A stretch of DNA of 64,000 bases from Rotaria socialis (GCA_905331475.1 CAJNYU010002346.1:1-64000), one strand, 5' to 3'; numbered from the stretch's first letter, positions 40,826 through 56,184 are shown. Notes: generated by a model from the letters alone, not told the origin. Numbers and translations: made by a program.

Positions 40826-43800
40826 TTAAAATTGAGTTGTTAATCGTTGAACATAATGTTCATAACTTGGATCACGGGATCGAAATTCTCGAAAGAGTTC
40901 TTGCATGCCGATTGTACCACCTCGTGCTAAGATTGTTTCACGAAATCTAAACATATCGCACCATCATATTAAAGAAACAATCAAAATAAATCAGCTTTTG
41001 CTTTCTGTTCTATTACCTTTTTCCTAGTGCTGCAACTCTATCTTTATCAGTAATTCCTACTTCTTTAAAAGCATTAAATAAATCGCATGCAATCATTTCA
41101 GACCATTTATGTGAATAATAAGCTGATGCTAATTGTTCGGAAAAGATTTGTTCGAAACTGCACGGATGAAAATCACGATTATGTAATGGTACTGGCGTAA
41201 ATAAAGACCATAATTTAGCCATAGCATCATAATAATTTGTTGCATTCGAATGAAGTTCAAGATCAAGTGCACTTAAATATAATTGTCGAAGTACATCGTG
41301 TGCTATCATATGCTGATCGATTTGATTTAAAGCTCGATTATAAATTGAAGCATCGAGTACTTGTTTCGTTTCAATATTTTGGCTTATATAAGAAAGAATA
41401 CTTGGATCACGAAGCCATTGAAGGAAGAAATTGGGAACAATATCCAGAGCATCAGTTTCAACATTACGTATGCCAGAGAGTTCATGGTTTGGTGAACGAG
41501 TGAGAAGAACTTGAAGAACGCGACCAAACTTACGAAGAAAAAAGGAGTACAAATTTAGTTTAAAAATAAATTAGACATGTTTATAATACATACAGTAAAG
41601 AACATTTCTTTGAGCTGTGATAAATTCATCAAAGTCGCTGTTCCTTCAATACGTGGCAAACTCATGTTTAGATAAGCAACCGGTAAAATATTATGACGCT
41701 GACAAAGATCTATACAAAAAAATGAAGCACAATGGATATTAAATAAAAGTTTTCAATATTTTAATCACCTCGTCCTGCTAAGCCAGCACATATTTCAGAT
41801 TTTTGATTTGGCCTTGCAAATGCATCAATCAACAAATGTCCAATCGTTGCTCCTAAAACAAAGTCATGTAAAAGAACCGAAGCAGTTCATTCATCATAAC
41901 GAGTGCTTATTGGTACACAGTCTATGATAGTACATCAACAGTGTCGGTAAGAAAAATACGAATTTTTCTGTATTCGCATTAAGTGATATTTCATAGTACG
42001 AAATATTTTCTTACCATTTTCAGTACATTTATAAACTTGTACGTCGTTATGCCATTTATTTTGCTCATCAAAATTGCTTTCTGGTTGAAATTTAACACCG
42101 AATAGAAATTCAACAAAATTGAAAAGTCCTTGTAAAACATTATCATATGAAAAATGTCGACTTATATGTAATGAATCAATTTTTAATGATGAATACAAAT
42201 CTTGACATTGCCTTTGACGCCAATAGGCAATATCCCATGATTGTAATTGTTCGTATTCTTTTGGTTTCTTTGCTTTTTCTTGTGCGTATGAAGTCAATTG
42301 ACGAATATTTTCATCATGAATTGGTTTCAATTTTGAACGTGTTGTTTCAATGAAGTCCTGTACTGTTTCTTTCGTACGAGCCATTTTAGAGAGTAGGATA
42401 ATATCAGCAAAAGAAGAATAACCAAGATATTTAGCAATTGTCTTTCTAAATAAAACAAACAGCTATGATTTTGTGTTTTTAAATAATAAATTCAAACCTT
42501 CGTCGAATTATTTCAACAATATTTTCAACATTTCGATTTAGTCGATCAACAGTTGGTGATGCACGACCATAATAAGATTCAAACATCAGTTTTCTCAATG
42601 GTCGATTACCACAATAAGACATTATTGTATGAAATGTTCGATCAGATAAATCAATTTTCCATGGTCCTGAATCTGGTTTAGCTCTATTGAACAAGAATTC
42701 ATTTGACTTGAATACAATATGTATTTATAAGTATCATACTTATCAACAGCAAATTGCTGTTTTATATGATATGGTACATCATCAAAAGCGAATGGATCGA
42801 GTTCAAGATGTGAAAATGTCTTATTAGCATAGAGAACTTTTTGGCTATAAGAAAACAAAACTGAGAATAATCAAGTATGATAGCCAATAAAAGTATCTAC
42901 GCAAAACTATATTGATATTGATTAAGTTTTCCATTGACCATTTGCATTTGATCAAGTTCTTCGTTTTTTAAATGACAACCATTTAATTTTCCATAGTATA
43001 TATAAGTATTCATTAATGTTTTTTGCCAATCTTTTAATTTCGTTGAATTTTCATCCGTAGTTAGACTCTAAATTGATGAATAGAACTTGTGGAAGTGAAA
43101 AGAAACGAAAAGATATTTACTTGAATAAGATTGAAAAGAACTGGATCTTGAAAACGAAATTCACGATGAGCAGAAAAATGACTATCAAACTATTATAATA
43201 AAATGAAAATGAAATATAGCAAAAGATTATTAAACAAACTTTGGAAAATAATTTAGCAAATGCTCTTTGCCTAACAAGTGCTAATTGGCGAATCGTATAA
43301 TAGCCAGTTTCAAATGGAATATTGTAATCTTCAATTGGATGAAATATAGATTCAAATGTTGGTTTTGATGACTCTATATGAATAAAAATTCCTTTTAGGT
43401 TATTTACGATTAAAATTCTAGGTATTATTTAGGCGATTGATTTTTTGATAAATTCTCAATTTTACTCATTCTCAAGTTGTTGTTTTTTTATGGTAGAATT
43501 TGAACTATTCAATGCATATTTTGAATTTTATGTAGCCTAGGAAAATATTTTCTTGAAAAATCACACTGCCAAACGATATTTTCTTCTAGAACGATCAAGC
43601 AAAAGCCAGATGAAAAGATGATAGATTAACATGGTGGCCCTTCTTAATTTCAAGTAGTACAGAAAAGTCAAATTGTTTATATAGATCATTACAGAGTGTA
43701 TCTATTTTTCACTAGCATCGTATCGAATCAAACTTAGTTGCAAGAGCACTATTTCACCTAGCAATCTTTAATTTAATAAATGATCGACAAGTATTAGTAG

Positions 43801-44272
43801 AACGATCTTCGCTGTTACTACTACACCGTATTCACAACTGTAATTGTTGTTCTTATTGAACTCGATTGAAAGGCTATTTGAGATTCAGTTAAACTTTACA
43901 ATCAGGGACGAGTCCGATGATAAAAAAAAGAAATAGCGTAGAATATTTACCATGTGCTAATTTGTCGACATGTTGTTGAATAGCGGTATCAATTTGTGAA
44001 CATAGTCGAAGACCCCCACTTACAACAGCTTGTGGTGAAGCATGTTCAAATGATGGAAATGATTCAGAATGAAATACTGCATCACTGCCTTCAACAGTGG
44101 GTGGTAATTCTGGTATTCTTTGAAAATAAAAGTTTAAGAGAAATGTATTTTTCTTTTCATAAATAAAAATCGAAGCTTACACCAAGTAATAACTATTACG
44201 GACAATTGATTTAGAGAAATTAAATGTTTGCTGATTAGTTATGCATGCTCGTTTTGCTAATAACTGTAACAT
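40826..44272 (-). CDS. M3-family (oligopeptidase A/thimet type) peptidase homologue lacking the zinc motif
   Basis: Multi-exon gene on the - strand. The first exon begins MLQLLAKRACITNQQTFNF, a basic, acid-free start like a mitochondrial presequence; an acceptor-like CTCTTTAG lies 5 nt upstream. Helical M3 features are clear: FRFQDPVLFNLI, WKIDLSDRTFHTIMSYC, YLGYSSFADI, WDIAYWRQRQ, HFSYDNVLQGLFNFVEFLFGV, then VAYLNMSLPRIEG. Active M3 enzymes next have a Phe-His-Glu-Phe-Gly-His core. Here a 65-nt intron joins KEMFFT to FGRVLQVLL, so both zinc His residues and the catalytic Glu are absent. The third ligand region reads DALDIVPN instead of the usual Glu before the Val/Leu-Pro, and the Gly-rich loop with its paired Tyr is altered (EQLASAYYSHKW). 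The fold therefore looks kept and the catalysis lost. The C-terminus RGGTIGMQELFREFRSRDP is typical. It lies downstream of GALNT on the same strand. Confidence 0.88.
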
Positions 44273-44584
44273 TTTATCTAAAGAGAATAATTTAGAGATA
44301 AAACATTGATTTATTGGTTCCTGTTTTTTTCTTTTCATTTTCTTCGAATAGCTATTTGAATAAAATTCAACAAAGTGAGCATGATAATAAACCGGAATGC
44401 CATTCAAAAATAAATAAAAACAACAATTACAAGTCAGTTAAATTAGCACGAAAGAAGCACAAGAAATTAACACTATGATAAAGATATATCACAAAAAGAA
44501 AACAAATGAATCAGAGATTCTTTGAATACAATAGATTTAGGTTCAATGATCCTCCCGATAGATATGATATAAATTAAATGTTAG

Positions 44585-47500
44585 TTATACTACGTAAGTT
44601 TCTTTCCATGTCCATTTTTGAGTTAATGATTTTTCATCACAATTGTCAAGAAATAAAGTTTTCTCATCGGTTGCAACGCATTTATAAACTTCTGTTGAAC
44701 GAATCTGTCGTGTATTGTTATCATACGTCCATTCACCTTTTGGAACCCATCGGCCCGTTTGTACACAATGTCTATGATTTTAGAAATAAATAAATAAATA
44801 CATATTTACAAGATCTTTACTCTTGAGTATTGTCTCCTTATGCTTTGAAATTGAAACCTTTGTAAAAAAATGAACTCGGCATACATCTATATATATATGA
44901 CTGTTACTGACATCTAAGTCTATCTTGTAGCTTCATTAAAGTTCAGTCGATAACAAATGGTAATTAAAAAGTTTCCTGACAGTCGAAAGTTTACTTCTCG
45001 AAGGGCTACAAATCGAACATGATAATTATGTAACCGTTATCTTTCCAATTGGTATGAGAGTCAGTCTGATCGATACATTGGAGACCCTGGTATCCTATTC
45101 TAATAGGTGTTTTATCAGTGAATCTTTTAGAAGTACCCCTTAGATAGTATAGAATGATAAGTAAAATTTTATTGCATACCTTGCAACAATAGATTTGCCT
45201 TCAGATACGAAACAATGTTCACCCGATGACCATTCGCCTTCTACATTTATACGAAACAATTGATTCCCACCTTGACTATGGCAACCGGATATGCCTATGG
45301 GTCGACCAAATTGATTATCAAGTGTATCGGCACACCATTTTTGATATTGATCATTGCGCATTTCACCCCAAACATGATTAGCTGGTGGTAGTGGATATTT
45401 CTCAGCCATTTCATAAGCAACGTTATCCATAAACCATTTAAAGCTTGAGCAATTCAAGCGTTTTCTTAATGCTTTATACTCACTAGTATCACCAATTTCA
45501 AGATGAGCCTGATTTGGTTGACGACGTAAATAATATTCTTTATATTCATCCATCCAAATCTAGTATCAAACAATAACATAACAAAATAAAATGCTGGCAA
45601 AAACAAAACATGAAATACTTCAGCAACACGTAAATGATTTATATGACTTTGATGAATATTTCCACCCCGAGGATGCATACTACGTCGACGTGGCCCTCGA
45701 TAAATATGTCCGACATGACTACAAGTAACCCTTTAAAATCACAAGGAAAACAAAAAGGATATTCATCTAGTTGTAAGAAAATAGTATTTTCTTTATTATT
45801 TACCATTCAAGTTGACCACCACACATCCAAACTTTAAAACTCAATTCATATTGTTCTCCTACAGGTGAATATTGAAATAGAAATAAAATTAATTTTTACA
45901 AAATCAATACATACCACCCCTAAAAAAACAAAGATTAAAATATTATTTTTGTATAAACTAAGAACTAATAGTGGTGTATGGATTATTTTAATTCATTGAT
46001 TACAGTAACTCAGAAAACTTCTCTCATCGAGTGTTCCGACAGATCGATATTCGTTTTGTTTGAGGATCGAACTAATAATAATTAGTGCTTACCAAATTTT
46101 AATATTTGGATCATATCCACCTAATTCAAAAAACCATTTTTTATCAATAGCAAGAAGACCACCAGCATGCTAAACGAACAAAACAGTTAGCAGTAATAGA
46201 ACTGTACCAAATTTCATATTTACAGTGGGACTTTTATATGGTTCAGTTTGATATTTCATTTGACTTTGTTCACGTTGTGGTAATCCCGTTTCTTTATATA
46301 GAAATCCCCATTCCCATATACCTCGAAAAAGTGTACCACCGTAGGCTGCGTTATGCCGAAGTGTATTCCATTCAATTCCATCAACAATAGGTACAGCTAA
46401 CGTTTTAGGATTTAAAGCAATGCGAGTCAATAATGGTGGCAACCAATTTGTTACCTAAATAGAAATGTATAAACACTATGAATTAAAAGGAAAGTAGACA
46501 TTATCTTACACATTCGCAATGAGCATCTAAGATAACAATAACATCACCTTCAGCAGCACGAGCGCCAACAACACGAGCTTCAATAAGTCCAACTCTATAA
46601 AAGAAAAACATTCAAAATAATATCTCTATGCAACATGTGTCAACTTAAGAAGGAGAGTGATCGTTTGACCTCGAATGTGCTGGTAGAGAATATCCAAAAC
46701 ATCCTTTTTGTTTTGTAATATCTCGTTGAATATACTATCAACTTACTGGACAATGGATATAAATGAACATACATATTTTGCCAAAGACTACTCTAACGAA
46801 TATGAACAGAAACTAATTTACCGTTCTTTTGTTCGAACATATTTTACAAGACCATTCCATTTTTTAATATATTCCGGTAAACGAACAGTTATATGTTCTT
46901 GATCACTGTAATCATCGACAAGAATAATATCTTTCAATAATTCTTTTGGACTTGTATTAATTACAGAATGAAATGTTCGTACTAGTGTTGACCATCCTTC
47001 ATCGTAGAAGACAAGCACAACGGATGCTGTTGGTAATTTATCAACACTTGGATAATTCCAATATTTACATTCTTGTGGTCTAAATAAAAAAAAAAGTGTT
47101 TTCTTTAAGCTACCAATCGATTTTTCTGTACCTGGTATCACGTGCACGTCGATCTAATGAGATTTTCTCACTTGCTACTTCATTAAAGCCATATTCAGCA
47201 ACAGATTCTTCTCCTCGTTTAACATCTTCTCCGTTCAATTGAACACCTTCACCATTTTCACCAGGACCAGATGGTTTAACTATGCTTTTCAATTCATAAT
47301 TACCATATGTACCATTCTGCATTACAGGTTCTAAACTTGATCGACTATTTTGTTTATTTTCTAATTCTATATTTGATGGTTTATTGTTTTCAGCTTGCCG
47401 TTCAACCACATGATGGTGATTATTATTATTTTGTTCTTGATTATCATCGACAATAACACGTGCATGGTGTTTTTGTGATACTGTTGTTGTTTTATTTTCA

Positions 47501-47592
47501 TCAGAATTAAAATAACGAAGGAAAAACAAAAGAGATATTAAATAGAGTATAAAAAAGCATATTAAAAAACGCCATAGACGTCCTTTAAGCAT
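44585..47592 (-). CDS. GALNT: polypeptide N-acetylgalactosaminyltransferase (mucin-type O-glycosylation)
   Basis: A type II Golgi membrane protein that adds the first GalNAc to Ser/Thr. The start MLKGRLWRFLICFF has a short cytosolic tail and a membrane anchor (residues about 8-26), followed by a low-complexity Asn/His-rich stem of about 130 aa. The GT-A catalytic domain shows ASVVLVFYDEGWSTLVRT, DIILVDDYSDQEH, VGARAAEGDVIVILDAHCEC with the metal-binding Asp-x-His, and the Gal/GalNAc-T motif GGLLAIDKKWFFELGGYD then WGGEQYELSFKVW. The C-terminal ricin-type lectin domain runs from about 45400 and ends with LFLDNCDEKSLTQKWTW, a QxW repeat. Introns are mostly 45-60 nt except one of about 400 nt before the last exon (44776-45178). 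The stop is at 44587-44585. The DxH and WGGE-type motifs argue for an active enzyme. Confidence 0.97.
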
Positions 47593-48540
47593 CTATAATT
47601 GATATATACATAAAAGTTAGTTAAAATTTTTACTAAATAATTTTTTTCCATAGAAGATAGTATGTAAATAAGAATGATTTTTATTCAATAAATTTCAAAA
47701 AGAAAATATTCTATTAACTACATGTATTATTATTAGTATGAACGAAAACAATGATCATTAAAAAAAAGAATAACAAAATTTGTTGTTAACATTTGAAAGA
47801 AAATTAGAACATAGCAATATTTTAAAAGGCAATGCACATGTTCTAACCGATTAATGGTTCACTTCTTCAAAATAATAAAATAGTCACTGTCTTTGCTTGA
47901 TTTTAATCAACTGAAATGATAGCATTAAAAACTTTACACTCAACTTTAAAAAGAAAGAAAAACATGAGCCTATGTAAAATAGAACGGTTGGATGAGACAT
48001 AAAGACGTTATGTTTCTCAGCAACTCGAACAATATCAAAGCATTAGACAAGAAACGAATTTGACTAAGGTACCATTTCAGAATAAATATTATTAAATTTC
48101 ACAGCAATACGTTTCTGTATATCTTAGAACTCTTGTGTCGGGTTTTGAAATCATACAACGATTACATAAGTGAGTACCAACAAATATATCTGCAGGTGAG
48201 TGCTATCAACAGATCACTAGTTTTTGGAATTCGATATACCTACATATCGAACTAGACTGATTCATTTTTCGAAGTCCATGATTCTAGCGTCAAATGTTTT
48301 TTATGAACAAAGCTACGATAGCGATAAGTCGTTGAAAACAATCGCAGATTAATTAAAAAAAAACATTTCATAAAATAGTATTAATACCAGAAACGGTTCA
48401 ATTAGTGCAACGTTTTTGTTTCCATCAGTTACTACATACATATATATCTCTGAAAGAGAAAGAAAAATTAGATTATCAAATTACAGCTTGTTTATTAAAT
48501 CAAAAACTCTACGAATTGTTGAATCAAAAGAAAATTGAAT
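47593..48540. other. intergenic, no gene seen
   Basis: AT-rich gap between HAGH and GALNT, both on the - strand. The ORF at 48405-48605 (+) overlaps the HAGH 3' end antisense and is a shadow. Confidence 0.5.
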
Positions 48541-49685
48541 TTAAAATCTATTTTTTCGTTCACGTAATTCAGCCATACATTCAACCGGATCAGTTTTACC
48601 AGTAAATCTTTGTACACTACTTTGATTAGTACGCATAAAAGGATTAAATTTAAGTTCATCACCAATAGTCGATGGTATAGTAACAGATGTTAAACTAGCT
48701 TGTTTAGCTTGCAAGTCTTGATTATCTGGCTCGACAGTAGCAGCAAATTGAAGATTTTTTTTCGTATATTCATGACCACAATAGACCAGCTAGAAAATCA
48801 CAACGAATCTTTTTCATTTTCATAGCAAGATAAACACAGGTTTAACCTACAGTTTTAGGATCAAGTGAAGCTAATTTTTGAAGACTTGATTGCATTTGTG
48901 ATGCGGTACCTTCAAAAAATTTACCACAACCACCAATAAATAATGTATCGCCTGTAAAAACGGCTTGTTCTTTTTCATCTAAAATATTATAGTATAGAGT
49001 GGTTCACTGAGAGAGAATGTATATGTGTCATTTTACAAACCAGTGACTACATAACAAACATGACCAGCTGTATGGCATGGCGTTGATAAACAAGTTACTT
49101 CAATTTCTCCAATCTATTCGAAAAAAGAAAGCAAAATTGTGTTTTTTTTTCTATTTGACAACAAATAAATTACTTTTAGTTTTTCATTATCAGTTACTGA
49201 ATGTGTAAGTCCTTGCAGTGAGTTATCACCACCAACTACTTTTATTTGACCTTTGTCTGCACCCATTAATATGAGCATTTTGTTATTACCACCAGCATGA
49301 TCGTAATGATGATGTGTTGTAAGAATAGTTGTTAATTTTAATCCTTCATTCCTAATAGTTTTGACTAGCTATAGATTCGAATTACAACAATCAATAGTGC
49401 TTTTTGGTTGAATTTTATTTTTCTTACTACGTCAGGTTCGGCTGGATCAACAACTGCACATTCTTTAGTTTTATCATCACTTATTAAATACATATAATTA
49501 TCTTCTAAGGCATTGAAATGACGGATTTTCATTGTACGATAATAAAAACTACTAATTACAGATGATAATCTGAAGAAAAAAAATGAAATATAGTAGAGTA
49601 ATTCATATTATTATTCGATTCACATAAATAATTAGTTTGGCCTAGTCCAGACTTACTTCAATACAGATTGCTGTCGTACAAACAT
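48541..49685 (-). CDS. HAGH: hydroxyacylglutathione hydrolase (glyoxalase II)
   Basis: A metallo-beta-lactamase-fold enzyme that hydrolyses S-lactoylglutathione, the second step of methylglyoxal detoxification. Exon 1 (49685-49657) opens [10 protein letters not shown] and continues [12 protein letters not shown] before a second in-frame Met that begins [17 protein letters not shown]. The first Met gives a basic presequence suited to mitochondria and the second a cytosolic form, as known for animal HAGH. Zinc ligands are visible in [14 protein letters not shown] (THxHxDH), in [14 protein letters not shown] and in [18 protein letters not shown], with [14 protein letters not shown] after. The C-terminal domain includes [11 protein letters not shown] and ends [10 protein letters not shown]. 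All residues expected for activity are present. It has several short introns. Confidence 0.97.
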
Positions 49686-50995
49686 AACAAATATCTGATT
49701 CAAAATAATCTATCGAATAGCTTGGTTTCTTTTTTTTATAAGTACCGTCTAAAACTTTTCGAAGCCTAATTCATTCATTCATCGTATACTACCATGTAAT
49801 CAAAAAAAGTTCATTGAAGGTTCGATTTCATCCAATGAAAAATTGAAACAGACGCGTCGCTATGAATCAATCGATATGGAACATATTATGATTTTATGTC
49901 TTTCCTTTTTGTGAATACGAAGTTCACATGATAGTATGAATCGATAAGAAAGAAATTTTTATTAAATATATATATATTGCTTACTGCACTGAATTTCAAT
50001 AAATTCTGATATTGATATAAAGAAATAAATCGTCTAATATTATCCAACATAATCTTTTTACGAAGACAGTTTTTATCACAGAATAGTTCAGTCTCTTGCC
50101 TTGATAGCGTCTGTGTGGTCAGCCCTGGATAGAAGCATTTTCTATTGACGGACTTCAAGTGCAAGATTTCCTATAACTAATAGAGCTTCTTAGGAAAATG
50201 AAGCAATTTTTTTGAAACTTTCGTAAGATTTAACTGAAGATGATATATTAAAGATCCATGTGAGTATACGTGTTGTTGATGCACACATCTACAATCTCAG
50301 CAAGATAAGGTATCTATCTCATATTTGCCAACATTATCAGAATCATTTCTTCACTACATCAGACATTGTTTTTTGTCCATTATCCAATATGATACAAAAT
50401 ATCTGAAGACTTGAATTCGAGTATAGTTGCAACATTATTGGCACGCTGACAGGTACATGAAATAGTGAACTTTTCGAAATTAGTGTCATAAGTATACATT
50501 GTCTGTGAGTTGCGTAGTGATAAAAATGAGTAACTGTCATGACTCATAAACTAAATATATTATTCTGACAAACATTGATCTGCTGAGAAAATTTTTTTTT
50601 TCCTTTTTGAAAGCGACACAACAAGATTAAAATTACTCATTTCTGCGGCAATATATATTAATAGTCATCGAGCTGTCTTAGTTCTCATTAATTGTATATT
50701 CGCATAAAGATATTTTCCGAAAATAAATTACTGTCATCGATGAATTCTATTAAAATGGTTTGTTTGAACAAAATTGATCTTCGTTCCTCTGTTGATGTTT
50801 AATCTATCTTTCATTATATCGTAAAAACATATACAACTGATATTTAAGCGTACGAATAAACTATATTCTCTATGATCAGTGAATTTCTAAACGAGATTAC
50901 TTCCTATTTGTTATCGATACTCATTCTTGAAAATCTTTCTACTGCATACTTGTATGTTTCACTCTGTATTTTGTTTTCTAGAAATTTCTGAAACA
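49686..50995. other. divergent intergenic region between HAGH (-) and VPS4 (+)
   Basis: AT-rich, with no convincing gene. Two ORFs on the - strand (49886-50164 and 50343-50540) lack splice partners and family resemblance. It presumably holds both promoters. Confidence 0.5.
50971..50981 (+). promoter_or_regulatory. candidate trans-splice or 5'UTR acceptor before VPS4 copy 1
   Basis: TTGTTTTCTAG, a strong pyrimidine-rich 3' splice site, ends 14 nt before the VPS4 start codon at 50996. Confidence 0.4.
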
Positions 50996-52891
<1,896 letters not shown>

Positions 52892-53508
52892 AAAACTGTA
52901 CAGAGATTATTCGCACAAATAACCCTGATTATGATAGACATTTGGTGTTCTTGTAATTTTTTAACGAAAGTATTTTTTTGCTGATTTGTTCTTGTTTTGA
53001 AAAAATTGTTCTAAAACTGCTACAGCAATTTATCAACATATTTTGATACATACTAATTTTTGGATATCAATGAATTCCGTGATAAAAAGTATTTTTCTCT
53101 TTTTTTCATTAAAGTGGATTTTCTTTAATGGAAATTTCAAATATTCATTAAAGTTCTATTCATCAGTATAACTCATTTCGTTTCTCTCTATAATTATAAT
53201 ACATTGCAAGTGCCGTCTGATTTTCACAATTTCTTGAATTCGATAAAAATTCTGTCGATTAAAGGTTCCCAAATCGACAAAATATCATGTTCTTTATGGT
53301 GCAGATGTTCAGAAGAAAGAAAAAAGCTCATTGAATTCTAATGGGTTTCTGGTTTTTAAATATTATAGATAAATCAATTCCTCTAAATAATTTGTTTATA
53401 TTCCACTTTGCGCTTGTTTTGATTATTGATATTTATAGGTGTATACTTGAGCGATTTCAACATTAAACTTACGCTATTAGTTTTCATCATCTAGTGGTAA
53501 TTATAGAA
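52892..53508. other. spacer between VPS4 copies 1 and 2, no gene seen
   Basis: AT-rich spacer. An acceptor-like TAATTATAG ends 2 nt before the ATG of the second copy. Confidence 0.5.
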
Positions 53509-55644
53509 ATGAATATAGATTTAACGAATATCATAAAGGTTTTATTGCAACAAACTAATTGACATTAGTTTTTATGTTTTTCACCTTACAGAGAGGTGTG
53601 GATTGCGCTGAGAAGGTCGATTTTGAAGATAAACCCAATGAATATGAGGCGGGTTTACAAGCTTATTTGGCTACATATGACACTTTTATACATGTGACAA
53701 AGTGTAAGCACTCCTAGTGAACTGTCGAGGAAGTTGAAAACTAAATTATGTACCCCTTGTAGATGGAACTATAGACGAAGAAATGAAGCTAACAATTGAT
53801 GGAGAAGCCGAACGTTGTCTAAAACGAACTGAAGAAATCAAAAATATCATAAACTATACAGTAACGACAAATGAAACATTGATTGATAATATTCCATATT
53901 GTGGTAGTTTGATAAACAAGAAAAATCCTGAATATGACAATGATAAAGGAGATTCGAAACATATCATGGAATGTTTCAATAGTAAGTTCTATGATGTGCT
54001 TATAAAGACTTTATGAAGTAAAAATATTAAATTATGTAGAAACATCATTTCCGTTTTATTTCATAATCGCATATCTCAAGTACGCAATAGACATTACGAT
54101 CACTTGCCTCACTCCAGAGGAAAAGAAACGAATTCGACGTATTTACGAATGATTCATGTGTAAATTAAATGGTTCCTATAAAGTCTTAATTCATCATATG
54201 AACTTTAGAAACATAATGTGTTGCAATACTATTTGTTGTGTGCTTTTTCGTAAATCATTTCAATTCATCAAATATTATAATTTACAATAGGTCATATAGT
54301 TACGAATTCCGGTATAACATTTGATAATATCATTGGTTTAACAAATACAAAAACAATTCTATTCGAAGCTATTAAATTTCCAAAACTTTTCGAAGATACC
54401 CAAATCTATGATTTGAAAATTTAATATCGTCATGTTCTTCTTTTGCACTTAGATAAAAATGAATTATCAACCTCAGTACTAATCTTTGGCGTGAGTATTA
54501 CATGCAATATCAATCAATCTCACTGAGCTTTCTTTTGTTCTTAGCCCCCTGGTATTGGTAAAACTTGTCTAGCTAAAGCGGTTGGCGTTGAATGCAAAAT
54601 ACCAATTATTTCGGTCAATGCTTGGGAATATCAGTCAAAATATCTTCAGTTCACTGAAAAATGTGTTGAATCATTATTTCGATTCGTTTGTCAACACCAG
54701 CCATGCATGCTGTTCGTTGATGATATTGATGGTTTGCTTGGGCGACGTGATGATTCACGTGTGGAAGTAAATCAACGTATAATGAGAGAATTTCTAATTC
54801 AGATGGATGGTAATTTATTGTGTGATACTAAAGAATAATGTTAATTTCATTCAATAACAATAAATTAGGTATAAGAATGAATAATGCACGTGTTTTCCTT
54901 ATTGCTGCGGCTGGTGTTCCATGGTTACTTGATACAACTCTTCAACAAAAGTGCGATACCGATGTACATTTATTTTATCATGAAAATGAATAACTTTTCC
55001 CTTTATGTTGTAGATTTAAAAGGCGAAGAGGCATCCTTCTATCTGATTTAAATGAGCGAGTAGCTTTGTGAAAAACATTTTTGCACGTAAATACTCACGA
55101 TTGCTCTATTCATGAAAATGAATGGATCCAGTTAGCAGAGAAAACGAAAAAGTAAAGGTTCTCTTTCAACATGTAGTGAATCATCAGTATTATGTTTAAA
55201 GCTATTCTACAGCTAATGTTATGATAGTTTGTCGAGAGGCTTCATTCACATCTCTGCGCCAACTCATGTCAGCAACACATTTCAAACGAATGAATACTCT
55301 TCGTTTGGTTTTTATTTCTGTGTATTAAGATGTTTTTTAATTTATTTAAAGATACCAAATTTAAAATTGGAGGGTCGCCATAAAATTGGGTCCACCTGTT
55401 CTTCGGGAGATCCAAATGCTAAACCGATCACCGTCAATGAAATAGAACCTGATGAATTGTATGTTCCATCATTGACTATGGTCAGTAGTTATAGAAACTT
55501 TGAATGAAATTGAAAGATGAAATATAAGCATTTCTTTTTTAGTCACACGTGTTAATTGCTCTTCTTAGGATAAAACCTTCAATAAACGGAATAGATACGG
55601 TTAAATATAAAGCTCTTACTGAAAAGTTTGGTGAAGATAACTGA
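53509..55644 (+). pseudogene. VPS4 copy 2, degenerate and disabled
   Basis: The exon order mirrors copies 1 and 3: an MIT-like start (MNIDLTNIIK, then KVDFEDKPNEYEAGLQAY), linker, AAA core and C-terminal region ending EKFGEDN. Two lesions are visible. At 54396 the donor GT after LPKLFE-equivalent KLFE is AT, so that intron cannot splice canonically. A TGA at 55069-55071 interrupts the exon after the arginine-finger region (DLNERVAL-stop), while homology continues beyond it. Functional residues are also lost: Walker A is PPGIGKT (acceptable), Walker B is LFVDDIDG with Asp for the catalytic Glu, sensor 1 reads IAAAGVPW without Asn, and the arginine-finger site reads TLQQKFKRRRG. Protein similarity to copy 1 is much lower than between copies 1 and 3, so this copy is older or faster evolving. 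A truncated regulatory product cannot be excluded. Confidence 0.88.
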
Positions 55645-56184
55645 TAAAATAAATAAAATCAAAATTATATTATTTTATCAATATAGATTCATAATAGGTT
55701 TCTTTTCGTATGTCATCTGTGTTTTCCCATATTAGCTGTAAAATTATATAAAATAAAAACATGTTACTATACATAAAATTTCTGAATGCTGAGTTTTTGA
55801 ATTTATATCTTCTGCCATCTATCAAAATGATTCATCAATATTTTGCAGTGAGATAATACGAACAATTTTCTTACAACAGCTTTTTGTCTCAAGGTCTCAC
55901 TTTTGCTTCTAATCTATAGTAATCATTTATGTGTTTTTTTCTATAGTCAAACTTTCGATATTAGTTTCCTATTCGAGTATTGCTTAGCAGAGAAACTCGC
56001 CCTTCCGACGAAATATGCTTTATTTAATCATCACATTGATTACTTTATAGGCAGACTCGGTACTACTCAGAAAGACAAAATTCTCTTAGCTAAGACCTTG
56101 TTCTATTATCATCAAAATTAATTCTATTTCTTTTACCATTTTTCATATAATCTACTCAGCTGATTAATTATTAGCGTTTAAACA
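55645..56184 (+). other. spacer between VPS4 copies 2 and 3, possible AAA relic at 55960-56100
   Basis: An ORF at 55903-56121 contains ALPTKYALF followed about 13 residues later by GTTQKDKILLAKT. The order and spacing recall the VPS4 segment [10 protein letters not shown] and Walker A with LAKA. No MIT or downstream AAA parts were found, so at best it is a fragment. An acceptor-like ATTATTAG lies 10 nt before the next start codon. Confidence 0.3.
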
